Source: an uncultured Lachnospira sp. (lineage in GTDB: Bacteria; Bacillota; Clostridia; Lachnospirales; Lachnospiraceae). Taken from it: a stretch of 64,000 nt of DNA. A program made the translations under genes and the position numbers. The stretch spans positions 30,440-94,439 of the forward strand of contig CAJUKN010000013.1 in assembly GCA_910587485.1 (NCBI GenBank), written 5' to 3'. The notes below the pieces were generated by a model. The model was not told the origin of the DNA. It searched no databases and saw nothing but the letters and a program-made list of their open reading frames with translations. Below, piece after piece: positions 53,800 to 63,660 of this stretch (positions within the stretch are counted from its first letter, which is position 1; each line of letters begins with the position of its first letter).

Positions 53800-56278
53800 A
53801 ATCATTAAAATATCAGTTCGCAATCTCGTTGAATTTATATTTAAGACAGGTGATATCAATACAGGTTTGGGTATGGGACAAGATGTCATGGCTATGCAGG
53901 AAGGTGCTAAGATTCATCGTATGCTGCAAAAAGAAGCAGGAGAATGTTATCATGCGGAAGTATCATTAAAAGTACAGATAGAAAGACAAACCGACAATAA
54001 CATTGACTATCAAATACAACTTGAAGGCAGAGCTGATGGAATTATATATGATTTAGATAAGCCAGATAATAGTAATGTTTGCATTGATGAGATAAAGACG
54101 ATGCAAAGTGACATTAATATGTTAAAAGAGCCAATTTATGTGCATAAGGCACAGGCGATGTGTTATGGCTATATGTATCTTATGCAGAATCATCTTGAAA
54201 ATATTGATATAAGACTTACTTATTGCAATTCACAGACAAGAGAAATAAAGCAATATACAGAGCATTTTACAGCAGCAATTTTAATGGATTGGTTTGACAA
54301 TGTAATAGAAACATTTTCAAAATGGATAGATTTTTTGTTAAAACATAAACAATTAAGAAAATCCTCTATTGTCAATTTACAATTTCCATATGACTATAGA
54401 CCGGGACAGAGAAATCTTGTTGTGAGTGTTTATAAAACTATACAACAAAAAAGAAATTTGTACATTCAAGCCTCAACAGGAGTAGGCAAGACCTTATCGA
54501 CCATTTTTCCAACGGTTGCAGCTATGGGACAAGATTATATTGATAAAATCTTTTATCTTACTTCAAAAACCATAACAAGAACCGTTGCACAGGATACGTA
54601 TAAATTACTTCAAGATAATGGACTTTGTATCAAAACGGTAACAATAACTGCAAAAGAAAAAATTTGTTTTGGTGGAACATGCAGTTGTAATCCATTAGAA
54701 TGTCCTTATGCAAAAGGTCATTTTGACAGAATCAATGATGCTGTATATAATACTCTTGTTGAAAATAATTTTATTGATAGGGAATGCATAGAAAAATATG
54801 CTATCAAGTATCAGGTATGTCCTTTTGAAATGCAGTTAGACATATCTAATTGGTGTGATAGTATTATTTGTGATTACAATTATGTGTTTGACCCTAATGT
54901 TGCATTAAAAAGATATTTTAATGATGAAGTGAAAGGCGATTATGTCTTTCTTGTGGATGAAGCACATAATCTTGTTGATAGGGCAAGAGAAATGTATAGT
55001 GCAGTTTTGGTGAAGGAGGAGTTTCTTAAAGTAAAAAAATTATTAAATGCAGTATCTTATGGAAAGCCTGTTGTAAAAAATCTTGAAAAGTGCAATAAAG
55101 AGTTGTTAATGCTTAAAAGACAATGTGATACCTATTGTATACTAAGTGATGTAGAATTACTTGGAAGGCTTCCAGAATATTTAAGCTGCCTCATAACAGA
55201 ATTGTCTTTGTTTTTTGAAAAATATAAGACCTATCCAGAAAAAGATGCATTGCTGGAATTTTATTTTCATGTTAAATTTTTTATGTTTATTTATGACAAA
55301 CTAGACAACAAGTATCAGATTTATACAGAACATGACGACAATGGCAATTTTTGTGTTTGCTTGTTTTGTGTAGACCCTTCCAATAATGTCGCACAGTGTT
55401 TGGAGATGGGAAGAAGTACCATATTTTTCTCAGCAACACTGCTGCCAGTAAATTATTTTAAAGAGATGTTGTCTGGAGAAGTTACCGACTATGCGGTATA
55501 TGCAGAGTCATCATTTGATGATGACAATCGGTGTGTTGTGGTGGCATCCGATGTAAGCAGCCGGTATGCTAGAAGAAATAATACAGAATATCAAAAAATT
55601 TGTGCCTATATTTATAACACAGTGACAGCACACGATGGAAAATATATGATTTATTTTCCATCGTACAGCTATATGAATGAAGTTACGGTTTTGTATGAGC
55701 GTTTATATTTAGTTCATCGATTACAATTTGAGGAATCAGAAAGTATAAATTTTAATACAAATGGTAATGAGGATACAATTGAAAATGCCAAACTTCATTT
55801 GGTTGTACAGGAAAACAATATGAAGGAAGCACAAAAAGAATGGTTTTTAAGATTATTTGACGAAGGGAACTATAAAGGTTCACTGGCAGGTTTTTGTGTG
55901 ATTGGAGGGGCGTTTTCTGAAGGGATTGATTTAAGAGAAGAAAGTCTGATTGGAGTAATCATTGTTGGAACAGGATTGCCAATGATTTGCCGGCAAAGAA
56001 ACATTTTGAAGGAATATTTTGACAGCATGGGAAAAGATGGATTTTCTTACGCATATTTATATCCTGGTATGAATAAAGTGCTTCAAGCAGCAGGAAGAGT
56101 TATAAGAACTGCAAGTGATAAAGGAATCATTGAATTGTTGGATAATCGCTTGCTTCGTGGTGAATATCAAAGTCTTTATCCCAAAGAGTGGAAGCAGGTA
56201 TATACCGTTTCTCAAAGTCAGATTAAAAATATACTATTAGAATTCTGGAAAAATGTAGTGCAATATAAAAATATATAG
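53783..56278 (+). CDS. DinG/XPD-type DNA helicase fused to a Cas4-like nuclease domain
   Basis: An 831-residue SF2 helicase. Residues about 40-150 are a PD-(D/E)xK nuclease domain: LEGRADGIIYD, CIDEIKT and HKAQAMCYGYMY (the QxxxY-like motif of Cas4/RecB nucleases). The helicase core has Walker A IQASTGVGKTLST, four iron-sulfur cysteines around CFGGTCSCNPLECPY and YQVCPFEMQ, the DEAH box FLVDEAHNLVD and motif VI LQAAGRVIRTASD. It should unwind and cut branched or damaged DNA. Coupled to the preceding nuclease gene. Confidence 0.9.
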   Translation: MSLTDRIIKISVRNLVEFIFKTGDINTGLGMGQDVMAMQEGAKIHRMLQKEAGECYHAEVSLKVQIERQTDNNIDYQIQLEGRADGIIYDLDKPDNSNVCIDEIKTMQSDINMLKEPIYVHKAQAMCYGYMYLMQNHLENIDIRLTYCNSQTREIKQYTEHFTAAILMDWFDNVIETFSKWIDFLLKHKQLRKSSIVNLQFPYDYRPGQRNLVVSVYKTIQQKRNLYIQASTGVGKTLSTIFPTVAAMGQDYIDKIFYLTSKTITRTVAQDTYKLLQDNGLCIKTVTITAKEKICFGGTCSCNPLECPYAKGHFDRINDAVYNTLVENNFIDRECIEKYAIKYQVCPFEMQLDISNWCDSIICDYNYVFDPNVALKRYFNDEVKGDYVFLVDEAHNLVDRAREMYSAVLVKEEFLKVKKLLNAVSYGKPVVKNLEKCNKELLMLKRQCDTYCILSDVELLGRLPEYLSCLITELSLFFEKYKTYPEKDALLEFYFHVKFFMFIYDKLDNKYQIYTEHDDNGNFCVCLFCVDPSNNVAQCLEMGRSTIFFSATLLPVNYFKEMLSGEVTDYAVYAESSFDDDNRCVVVASDVSSRYARRNNTEYQKICAYIYNTVTAHDGKYMIYFPSYSYMNEVTVLYERLYLVHRLQFEESESINFNTNGNEDTIENAKLHLVVQENNMKEAQKEWFLRLFDEGNYKGSLAGFCVIGGAFSEGIDLREESLIGVIIVGTGLPMICRQRNILKEYFDSMGKDGFSYAYLYPGMNKVLQAAGRVIRTASDKGIIELLDNRLLRGEYQSLYPKEWKQVYTVSQSQIKNILLEFWKNVVQYKNI

Positions 56279-56325
56279 GGTATAATTATGTTATATGACA
56301 AAAGCATTGAAAGGCATGGTTCATT

Positions 56326-57297
56326 ATGAATATGGATTCAGTTAAAGCAGCAGTAGAGGCTGCCATTAGTACAAATGATTTTAAAGGAGAACTTGCAAAA
56401 GTTGGATTTGACAGATTTCAAAGCCTAGAGATTAAAAAAGGTGTAAAGAGTGGTATAGATATCTATATTTATGCAGATATTGATTATAATTCAGCACAGA
56501 TGAAGTCTATACGATTAGGGCTGGAGGAAGGTCTGGATTCTAAATTTTATGCAAATCCTGCATATACTTATATGCAGATGGAAGAAATTAAGTTAGCGAT
56601 TATAGAACAAGCCGATATGGACTTTATATGTAATCCTGCATATGATTATACCGTTATGCGCGAGATTCGTTTGGCAGAAGGGTATCATTATGATGTTAAG
56701 GAGTATGTGAATAAGGGTTGCAGCGGGGAGGCTATAAAACAGCTTAGGATAGCAGATAAAGACGGAATTGATTTAAGTTTTTATGTCAATGATGGCTATG
56801 ATGATTATCAGTTAAAAGAGTTAAGAATTGGGCTGCAAAACTGTGTGGATGTCACAAAATATATGGGACATGAGTTTAACGCTGAACAGATGAAGCAGAT
56901 ACGTCTGGGGCTTGAGGAAAAAGTTGATATTGAACAATATGCAATGCCAGGATTTTCGTCAGCACAGATGGAGCAGATTCGTCTTGGATTAAAAGAAGGC
57001 GAAGATGTTACAAGATACAGCGACCCATTTATTGATGCGGCACAGATGCAGCAGATGAGAACTGGTAATAAAGAGGATTCAGCATTAGAAAATATAGTGC
57101 TTGATGATTTGCAAAGTAATGAGATTCTTCTTGGATTGGCAGCAGGACTGGACGTGAGTGTTTATGCAGACCCATGTTACAGTTATCAGCAGATGGAACA
57201 GATACGATTAGGTCTGGAAGCTGGCAGTGATGTGTCAGCGTTGCTTGACAACAATCTTTCATGGGAAGAAATGAAACGTATAAGAATGGATGTTTAA
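56326..57297 (+). CDS. 26-residue tandem-repeat protein of unknown function
   Basis: A 323-residue soluble protein built from about 12 degenerate repeats of 26 residues. Consensus pieces are Y-x-x-x-QM-x-QIRLGLEEG and VD-x-x-x-YADP. Each unit reads as two short helices, so the protein should form an alpha-solenoid suited to protein binding. No signal peptide, catalytic motif or membrane helix is visible. The N-terminal 30 residues and unit nine (around NKEDSALENIVLDD) are the most divergent. The FapA-family gene follows after about 18 bp, suggesting co-expression. Confidence 0.75.
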   Translation: MNMDSVKAAVEAAISTNDFKGELAKVGFDRFQSLEIKKGVKSGIDIYIYADIDYNSAQMKSIRLGLEEGLDSKFYANPAYTYMQMEEIKLAIIEQADMDFICNPAYDYTVMREIRLAEGYHYDVKEYVNKGCSGEAIKQLRIADKDGIDLSFYVNDGYDDYQLKELRIGLQNCVDVTKYMGHEFNAEQMKQIRLGLEEKVDIEQYAMPGFSSAQMEQIRLGLKEGEDVTRYSDPFIDAAQMQQMRTGNKEDSALENIVLDDLQSNEILLGLAAGLDVSVYADPCYSYQQMEQIRLGLEAGSDVSALLDNNLSWEEMKRIRMDV

Positions 57298-57315
57298 TTG
57301 TAAAAATGGAGTGTG

Positions 57316-58722
57316 ATGGGCATGAATATGAATGATGATAAACAATTGAATAAGCGAATCACGGTCACCATTTCAGAGGACAACATGTCAGCTTATATTC
57401 GACTGAAAGCATTAGCCATAGGAGACTATGATTATACGATTGATGAGGTCAATGCCAGTATTGCCGAAGTTGGAGTAAAGATGGGGATAAAAAAAGAAGT
57501 CCTACATGATATTCTTTCGGAGAAAAAGTTTGATATGGATATTCTCTTTGCAGAGGGAAAAGTATCTGAAGATGGCATTGATGGAAAGTATAATTTGTTC
57601 TTTGATTCAAATAATAATGGAAGACCGACCTTAAAAGAAGATGGTTCTGTTGATTATTATAATTTAAAATTATTTGAGGTTGTTACAGAGGGGCAAAAGT
57701 TGGTAGAGTATGTTCCTCCTACAAAAGGAGTTTTTGGCTTTAATGTAAAGGGAAAACTTCTTGTGCCAAAACCCGGAAAACCGAAGCTTCCATTGAGAGG
57801 TAAGGGATTTACTACATCAGAAGATGGCAATACCTATTTTGCAGCAATCGATGGTAAGGTTGAGTATCGAAATGCGGATTTAAACGTGTATAGTGTACTT
57901 GAGATATCTGGTGATGTAGACTTAAACGTTGGCAATATTGACTTTAATGGTGATGTGGAAATCAAAGGAAATGTAATCAGTGGTATAGTAATTCACGCGA
58001 AAGGCTCTATTACGATTGGCGGGCATGTTGAAGGCGCAGTAATAAAGTCTGAAAAAGATATAGTATTCCGAGATGGTGTAAATGGCAAAGGCGTGGCAAG
58101 AGTGGAAGCCAAAGGCAATGTACATGCAAATTTCCTTGAAAATACGCTTGTTGTATGTGAGGGGAATTTAAATGCAAATTATATATTAAATTGTAATGTG
58201 ATTTGCAATGGGCAGGTGAATGTTCAGGGAAAGATAGGAACAATACAAGGCGGCGATGTTGCAGGCGTTTTGGGTGTCAGTGTTGGCGGAGTAGGAAATG
58301 ATTCCGGCGTTATGACAGTAATTCGAGTTGGTGCCACAAAGGAATTAAAACAAAAGTATACTGATTTAATGGCAAGAATAAAAGAAATTAATTCAGAAAT
58401 TGATATGTATAATTTATTGCTTGATAAGTATGAGCGATTAAAAGCAGTTTCTTCAGACCGATATGACAGAGCAAAACATCAGAAGCTTTTGCAGACAAAG
58501 ATTATCAAAAATTCAGAGCTTTCAAAGTGTGATGCAGATAGCAAAGCAGCTTTGTACCTTATGCAGCAAGCAGAGAAAGCAAGGGTTATTGTTGATAAAA
58601 ATTTGCATCCCGGAGTAAAATTATTTATTGATGGGCTTGTGTATGAACCACACGATATTGTTGCACATCTTATTATAAAAAAAGGAAAAGACAAAGTTGC
58701 TGTAGAGGGCATATGGGATTAA
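57316..58722 (+). CDS. FapA-family (DUF342) beta-helical protein
   Basis: About 468 residues. The N-terminal domain (about 1-160; GIKKEVLHDIL, AEGKVSEDGIDGKY, PPTKGVFGFNVKGK) and the central beta-helix of repeated G-x-V strands (DVEIKGNVISGIVIHAKGS, GHVEGAVIKSEKD) are typical of DUF342/FapA. A C-terminal coiled coil follows (about 350-420) with SEIDMYNLLLDKYERL. FapA proteins are linked to cell-envelope and flagellar positioning, but the exact role is not settled. GGAG lies 4 nt before ATG 57316 and 10 nt before ATG 57322, so the start could be either. Confidence 0.88.
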   Translation: MGMNMNDDKQLNKRITVTISEDNMSAYIRLKALAIGDYDYTIDEVNASIAEVGVKMGIKKEVLHDILSEKKFDMDILFAEGKVSEDGIDGKYNLFFDSNNNGRPTLKEDGSVDYYNLKLFEVVTEGQKLVEYVPPTKGVFGFNVKGKLLVPKPGKPKLPLRGKGFTTSEDGNTYFAAIDGKVEYRNADLNVYSVLEISGDVDLNVGNIDFNGDVEIKGNVISGIVIHAKGSITIGGHVEGAVIKSEKDIVFRDGVNGKGVARVEAKGNVHANFLENTLVVCEGNLNANYILNCNVICNGQVNVQGKIGTIQGGDVAGVLGVSVGGVGNDSGVMTVIRVGATKELKQKYTDLMARIKEINSEIDMYNLLLDKYERLKAVSSDRYDRAKHQKLLQTKIIKNSELSKCDADSKAALYLMQQAEKARVIVDKNLHPGVKLFIDGLVYEPHDIVAHLIIKKGKDKVAVEGIWD

Positions 58723-58777
58723 GCTGGTGAATGTACTGGCACTAAAATGATTACAGAGTATAAAATGGAGGAATAGT

Positions 58778-61700
58778 ATGAGCGGCGTTAAACGAGTATT
58801 TGTTGAGAAAAAGAAGCCTTTTGCTGTAAAGGCAAAAGAGCTTTATGATGAGATTACAGGTTATTTAAACATTAAGTCTGTAACCAATGTAAGACAGCTT
58901 ATTCGTTATGATATTGAGAATCTTTCACAGGACACATATAAAAAGGCATTGACTACTGTATTTTCAGAACCCCCAGTAGATGATGTCTATGAGATGGAAT
59001 TGGCGTATCCAAACGACAGTTTTGTGTTTTCTGTAGAATTTTTGCCAGGTCAGTTTGACCAGAGAGCAGATTCTGCGGAACAATGTGTCAAATTTTTAAA
59101 TGAGAATGAGCTGCCAGTTATAAAGACAGCGGTTACTTATGTGATAGAAGGCACATTGACCGATGAAGATAAAATCAAAATTAAAGAATTGTGCATTAAC
59201 CCTGTAGACTCAAGAGAGGCAGACAGCAAGATACCAAATACTCTTTTTACAGAATTTAAGGTGCCAGACGATGTAAAGATATTAGATGAATTTATCCATA
59301 TGAGTGAAGTCCAGTTAAAGGAGCTTTATGATTCTTTGGGGCTTGCTATGACATTAAAGGATTTTAAATTTATACAAGATTACTTTAAGAATGAGGAAAA
59401 AAGGAATCCTTCAATGACTGAAATTCGTGTGCTTGACACATACTGGTCTGACCATTGTCGCCATACAACATTTGCAACAGAACTTGTTGATGTTCAGTTT
59501 AAAGAGGGATTTTATAAAATTCCTATGGAACATACATACAAACAATATCTTGATGATAGAAAAGCGTTATATAAAGATAGAAAAGATAAATATGTCTGTC
59601 TGATGGATTTAGCTCTTATGGCAATGAAGAGGCTAAAGGCAGAAGGAAAGCTTTCAGACCAAGAGGAGTCTGACGAGATTAATGCTTGCAGTATTGTTGT
59701 TCCTGTGGAAATTGACGGAAATACACAAGAATGGCTTGTTAATTTTAAAAATGAGACCCATAACCACCCTACAGAGATTGAGCCGTTTGGTGGTGCTGCC
59801 ACTTGTCTTGGCGGAGCAATAAGAGACCCTTTGTCAGGGCGTACATATGTATATCAGGCAATGCGTATCACAGGTGCGGCAGACCCTACGAAGTCTGTCC
59901 ATGAGACATTGCATGGCAAATTGCCTCAAAAGAAGCTTGTCACAGGAGCGGCGCAAGGGTACAGTTCTTATGGCAATCAGATAGGTCTTGCGACAGGTTA
60001 TGTAAAGGAAATTTATCACCCAGATTATGTGGCAAAAAGAATGGAGATAGGCGCTGTTATGGCAGCAGCACCAAGAGCCGCTGTTAAGAGAGAAAATTCA
60101 GACCCAGACGATATTATTATTTTGCTTGGCGGGCGAACAGGACGCGACGGTTGTGGCGGTGCAACAGGTTCTTCTAAAGTGCATACGGCAAGTTCTATTG
60201 AAACGTGCGGTGCGGAAGTACAAAAAGGAAATGCGCCTACAGAGCGAAAGATGCAGCGATTATTTAGAAGACCTGAAGTGACCCGTTTAATTAAAAAGTG
60301 TAATGATTTTGGTGCAGGCGGTGTATCAGTAGCTATTGGTGAGCTTGCGGACGGACTTCGCATATCGCTTGATAAAGTTCCTAAAAAATACGAAGGTCTT
60401 GACGGCACAGAACTTGCCATTTCAGAGTCACAAGAACGAATGGCAGTGGTTATTGCACCAGAAGATGTTGAAGCCTTTTTAAAGTATGCCGATGAAGAAA
60501 ATCTTGAAGCTGTTGAAGTGGCTGTCGTGACAAAAGAGCCAAGATTGATATTAGAGTGGAGAGGAAAAGAGATTGTTAATATCTCAAGAACGTTTTTAAA
60601 TACTAATGGAGCGCATCAAGAAACATCTGTGCTTGTGGATATTCCAGAAAAAGAGAACTGTTATCTTAACCCTCAAAAAGTGGAAGATGTGAAAGGCAAG
60701 TGGCTTAAAACATTATCCGACTTAAATGAATGTTCACAGAAAGGACTTGTTGAACGTTTTGACAGCTCTATTGGAGCAGCCTCTGTACTTATGCCATATG
60801 GCGGAAAATATCAGCTTACAGAAACACAGGCTATGGTTGCAAAATTGCCAGTACTTGAGGGAAAATGTGACACCGTAACAATGATGTCTTACGGGTTTGA
60901 CCCATATCTTTCTAAGTGGAGTCCATATCATGGTGCGATGTTTGCTGTTGTTGATTCCGTTGCAAAAATTGTAGCGGCAGGTGGCGATTATACAAAAATT
61001 CGATTTACATTTCAGGAATATTTTAGAAGAATGACAGAGGAGCCATCTCGCTGGAGTCAGCCATTTGCTGCATTGCTTGGAGCATATGAGGCACAGTTAG
61101 GCTTTGGGCTTCCATCTATTGGCGGCAAAGATAGTATGTCTGGTACGTTTGAAGATATTGATGTTCCACCTACATTATGTTCATTTGCTGTTGATGTGGC
61201 AAAACAAGACGATATTATTACACCAGAGTTGAAAAAGGCAGGCAATACACTAATACGATTTGATATTGAAAAAAATGATTATGATATGCCAGTATTTGAG
61301 CAGATAAAAATGCTTTACAGTGCTATACATCAACTTATTGGCGATGGTGTTATTAAGTCAGCTTATGTGCTTGATGGAAATGGACTTATCCCTGCATTGT
61401 CTAAGATGGCATTTGGCAATAAGATGGGCTTTTCGATTCGTTCCGATATCAAAGAAGAAGCATTGTTTGCACCAAGTTATGGCTGTATTGTAGCAGAAGT
61501 GGACACTTCAAGAATTTCAGAAATTAAAGTGCCTTTTATAACAGTAGGTGAAGTAAAAGATAATGGCATATTTACCTATAAAGAAATTTCGATTAATGCG
61601 GAAGAAGCAGTCCGTGTATGGAGCAATACACTAGAAAAGGTATTTCCTACAAAGGCGACTTCTGACAATAGTATTATTGATATAGAACCTTATAAAACAA

Positions 61701-62530
61701 ACAATGTATATGTATGTAAAAATAAGGTTGCAAAGCCAACCGTATTTATTCCTGTATTTCCGGGAACAAACTGTGAATATGACAGTATGAAGGCATTTGT
61801 AAAGGCAGGGGCAGATGTCAATGTCAAAGTGTTTAGAAATATGGATGCAAATGCAATACGAGAATCGGTTGAAACGTTTGAAAAAGCAATAGCACAGGCA
61901 CAGATTATTATGTTTCCGGGTGGTTTTTCAGCAGGTGATGAGCCAGATGGTTCGGCAAAATTCTTTGCTACAGCTTTTAGAAATGAAAAGATGAAAGAAG
62001 CTGTTGAAAAATTGCTCCATGAAAGAGATGGTCTAGCTCTTGGCATTTGTAATGGTTTTCAGGCTCTTATTAAGTTAGGATTGGTGCCAAATGGTTCCAT
62101 TACAGGGCAGGATTGCAATTCACCAACATTGACCTTTAATACAATTAACCGTCATATATCAAAAATGGTTTATTTAAAGGTAATGACAAATAAAAGTCCA
62201 TGGCTGTCAAAGGCAACACTTGGAGGCGTTTACTGCAATCCGGCTTCACATGGTGAGGGTCGATTTGTGGCATCAGATGAATGGATTAAAACATTGTTTG
62301 ATAATGGACAGGTTGCCACACAATATTGTGATATCAATGGAAATGTCTTAATGGACGAAGAGTGGAATGTCAATGGTTCTTATATGGCTATTGAGGGCAT
62401 TACCAGTCCTGACGGCAGATGTCTTGGAAAGATGGCGCATTCGGAACGACGCGGCGATGGTGTTGCAATAAATATTGACGGTGAGCAGGATATGAAGCTA
62501 TTTGAGGCTGGCGTAGCATATTTTAAATGA
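58778..62530 (+). CDS. purL: Phosphoribosylformylglycinamidine synthase, single chain
   Basis: The 1250-residue large form of FGAM synthase, fourth step of purine synthesis. The synthetase part carries NETHNHPTEIEPFGGAATC, GGRTGRDGCGGATGSS and FGAGGVSVAIGELADGL. The C-terminal glutaminase has its nucleophile Cys1091 in LGICNGFQAL, with FPGTNCEYDS and NPASHGEGRFVA around its active site. This fused layout replaces the separate PurS/PurQ/PurL of Bacillus. No other pur gene is adjacent, so it is probably transcribed alone or with the following reductase 34 bp downstream. Confidence 0.97.
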   Translation: MSGVKRVFVEKKKPFAVKAKELYDEITGYLNIKSVTNVRQLIRYDIENLSQDTYKKALTTVFSEPPVDDVYEMELAYPNDSFVFSVEFLPGQFDQRADSAEQCVKFLNENELPVIKTAVTYVIEGTLTDEDKIKIKELCINPVDSREADSKIPNTLFTEFKVPDDVKILDEFIHMSEVQLKELYDSLGLAMTLKDFKFIQDYFKNEEKRNPSMTEIRVLDTYWSDHCRHTTFATELVDVQFKEGFYKIPMEHTYKQYLDDRKALYKDRKDKYVCLMDLALMAMKRLKAEGKLSDQEESDEINACSIVVPVEIDGNTQEWLVNFKNETHNHPTEIEPFGGAATCLGGAIRDPLSGRTYVYQAMRITGAADPTKSVHETLHGKLPQKKLVTGAAQGYSSYGNQIGLATGYVKEIYHPDYVAKRMEIGAVMAAAPRAAVKRENSDPDDIIILLGGRTGRDGCGGATGSSKVHTASSIETCGAEVQKGNAPTERKMQRLFRRPEVTRLIKKCNDFGAGGVSVAIGELADGLRISLDKVPKKYEGLDGTELAISESQERMAVVIAPEDVEAFLKYADEENLEAVEVAVVTKEPRLILEWRGKEIVNISRTFLNTNGAHQETSVLVDIPEKENCYLNPQKVEDVKGKWLKTLSDLNECSQKGLVERFDSSIGAASVLMPYGGKYQLTETQAMVAKLPVLEGKCDTVTMMSYGFDPYLSKWSPYHGAMFAVVDSVAKIVAAGGDYTKIRFTFQEYFRRMTEEPSRWSQPFAALLGAYEAQLGFGLPSIGGKDSMSGTFEDIDVPPTLCSFAVDVAKQDDIITPELKKAGNTLIRFDIEKNDYDMPVFEQIKMLYSAIHQLIGDGVIKSAYVLDGNGLIPALSKMAFGNKMGFSIRSDIKEEALFAPSYGCIVAEVDTSRISEIKVPFITVGEVKDNGIFTYKEISINAEEAVRVWSNTLEKVFPTKATSDNSIIDIEPYKTNNVYVCKNKVAKPTVFIPVFPGTNCEYDSMKAFVKAGADVNVKVFRNMDANAIRESVETFEKAIAQAQIIMFPGGFSAGDEPDGSAKFFATAFRNEKMKEAVEKLLHERDGLALGICNGFQALIKLGLVPNGSITGQDCNSPTLTFNTINRHISKMVYLKVMTNKSPWLSKATLGGVYCNPASHGEGRFVASDEWIKTLFDNGQVATQYCDINGNVLMDEEWNVNGSYMAIEGITSPDGRCLGKMAHSERRGDGVAINIDGEQDMKLFEAGVAYFK

Positions 62531-62564
62531 TAAAGCGAAGTATTGAATATATGAAAGGATATAT

Positions 62565-63593
62565 ATGGTTACAGTAACATTAGGAAGTACACAAATCACT
62601 GTAAATAAAAATGGCTTTGGGGCTTTGCCAATACAAAGAATAAGTAAAGAAGAGGCAAAAAAGCTATTAATAAAAGCGTATAAAGCTGGTATTACATTTT
62701 TTGATACCGCACGATTTTATACGGACAGTGAGGAAAAAATAGGGTATGCACTGAATGATGTAAGGGATAAAATCTATATTGCAACAAAAACAGCCGCTCA
62801 AAATGCAGAGGCGTTCTGGAAAGATTTAGAGGTTAGCTTACGCAATTTAAAAACAGATTATATTGATATATATCAATTTCATAATCCTTCTTTTTGTCCA
62901 AAGCCTGATGATAAAACAGGACTTTATGAGGCAATGCTAGAAGCGAAGGCACAGGGAAAAATAAGGCATATTGGAATTACGAACCATAGGCTAAGTGTAG
63001 CTTTTGAAGCGGTTGAATCAGGCTTATATGAAACCTTACAATTTCCCTTTAGCTATCTGGCAAATAAAAAAGAGCAGGAGCTTGTGGCTGCTTGCAAAGA
63101 GAAGAATATGGGTTTTATAGCAATGAAAGCTCTTTCTGGCGGATTGATTACAAATTCTAAAGCTGCTTATGCCTATTTGGCAGATTATAAACATGTACTT
63201 CCAATATGGGGTGTTCAAAGAGAATCAGAACTTGACGAATTTATTGATTATATTGAAAATTCCCCAGTGATGACCGATGATATAAAAACGATTATTGATA
63301 AGGATAAAAAGCAGCTTGCAGGAAACTTTTGCAGAGGCTGCGGTTACTGTGTACCATCATGTCCTGTAGGTATAGAAATTAATAACTGTGCTAGAATGTC
63401 GCTGCTTTTAAGGCGTTCGCCTTCAGAATTGCAGCTTACGCCAGAAGTTCAGGAAAAAATGCACAAAATTGAAAAGTGTTTTAAATGTGGAAAGTGTGCT
63501 TCTCATTGTCCTTATGGTCTTGATACACCAAAGTTATTGCAGGAAAATTATAAGGATTATATGGAAGTGCTTGCAGGAAAAAAGATAGAGTGA
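62565..63593 (+). CDS. Aldo/keto reductase with C-terminal 2[4Fe-4S] domain
   Basis: A 342-residue protein. Residues 1-245 are an aldo/keto reductase barrel: the catalytic Tyr in FDTARFYTDSEEKIG, Lys in YIATKTAAQNA and His in IYQFHNPSF. The C-terminal 85 residues carry two ferredoxin-type cluster motifs, CRGCGYCVPSCPVG and CFKCGKCASHCPYG. Such fusions are common in anaerobes and may couple ferredoxin to NADPH-dependent carbonyl reduction; the substrate is unknown. It lies 34 bp after purL. Confidence 0.92.
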   Translation: MVTVTLGSTQITVNKNGFGALPIQRISKEEAKKLLIKAYKAGITFFDTARFYTDSEEKIGYALNDVRDKIYIATKTAAQNAEAFWKDLEVSLRNLKTDYIDIYQFHNPSFCPKPDDKTGLYEAMLEAKAQGKIRHIGITNHRLSVAFEAVESGLYETLQFPFSYLANKKEQELVAACKEKNMGFIAMKALSGGLITNSKAAYAYLADYKHVLPIWGVQRESELDEFIDYIENSPVMTDDIKTIIDKDKKQLAGNFCRGCGYCVPSCPVGIEINNCARMSLLLRRSPSELQLTPEVQEKMHKIEKCFKCGKCASHCPYGLDTPKLLQENYKDYMEVLAGKKIE

Positions 63594-63660
63594 TGTAAAT
63601 TTAATGATGTTGTAGAAATAAGCATAAAGAAATAAATGTAATTATACATGAGGTGAAAAC

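Noticed and set aside
56326..57297. CRISPR-like DNA repeats in the repeat-protein gene
   Set aside because: The periodicity is at protein level (26 residues, degenerate codons) inside one long open frame; no conserved DNA repeat or spacer pattern.
60025..60420. 131-residue antisense open frame inside purL
   Set aside because: Lies wholly within conserved purL synthetase motifs and has P/S-rich shadow composition.
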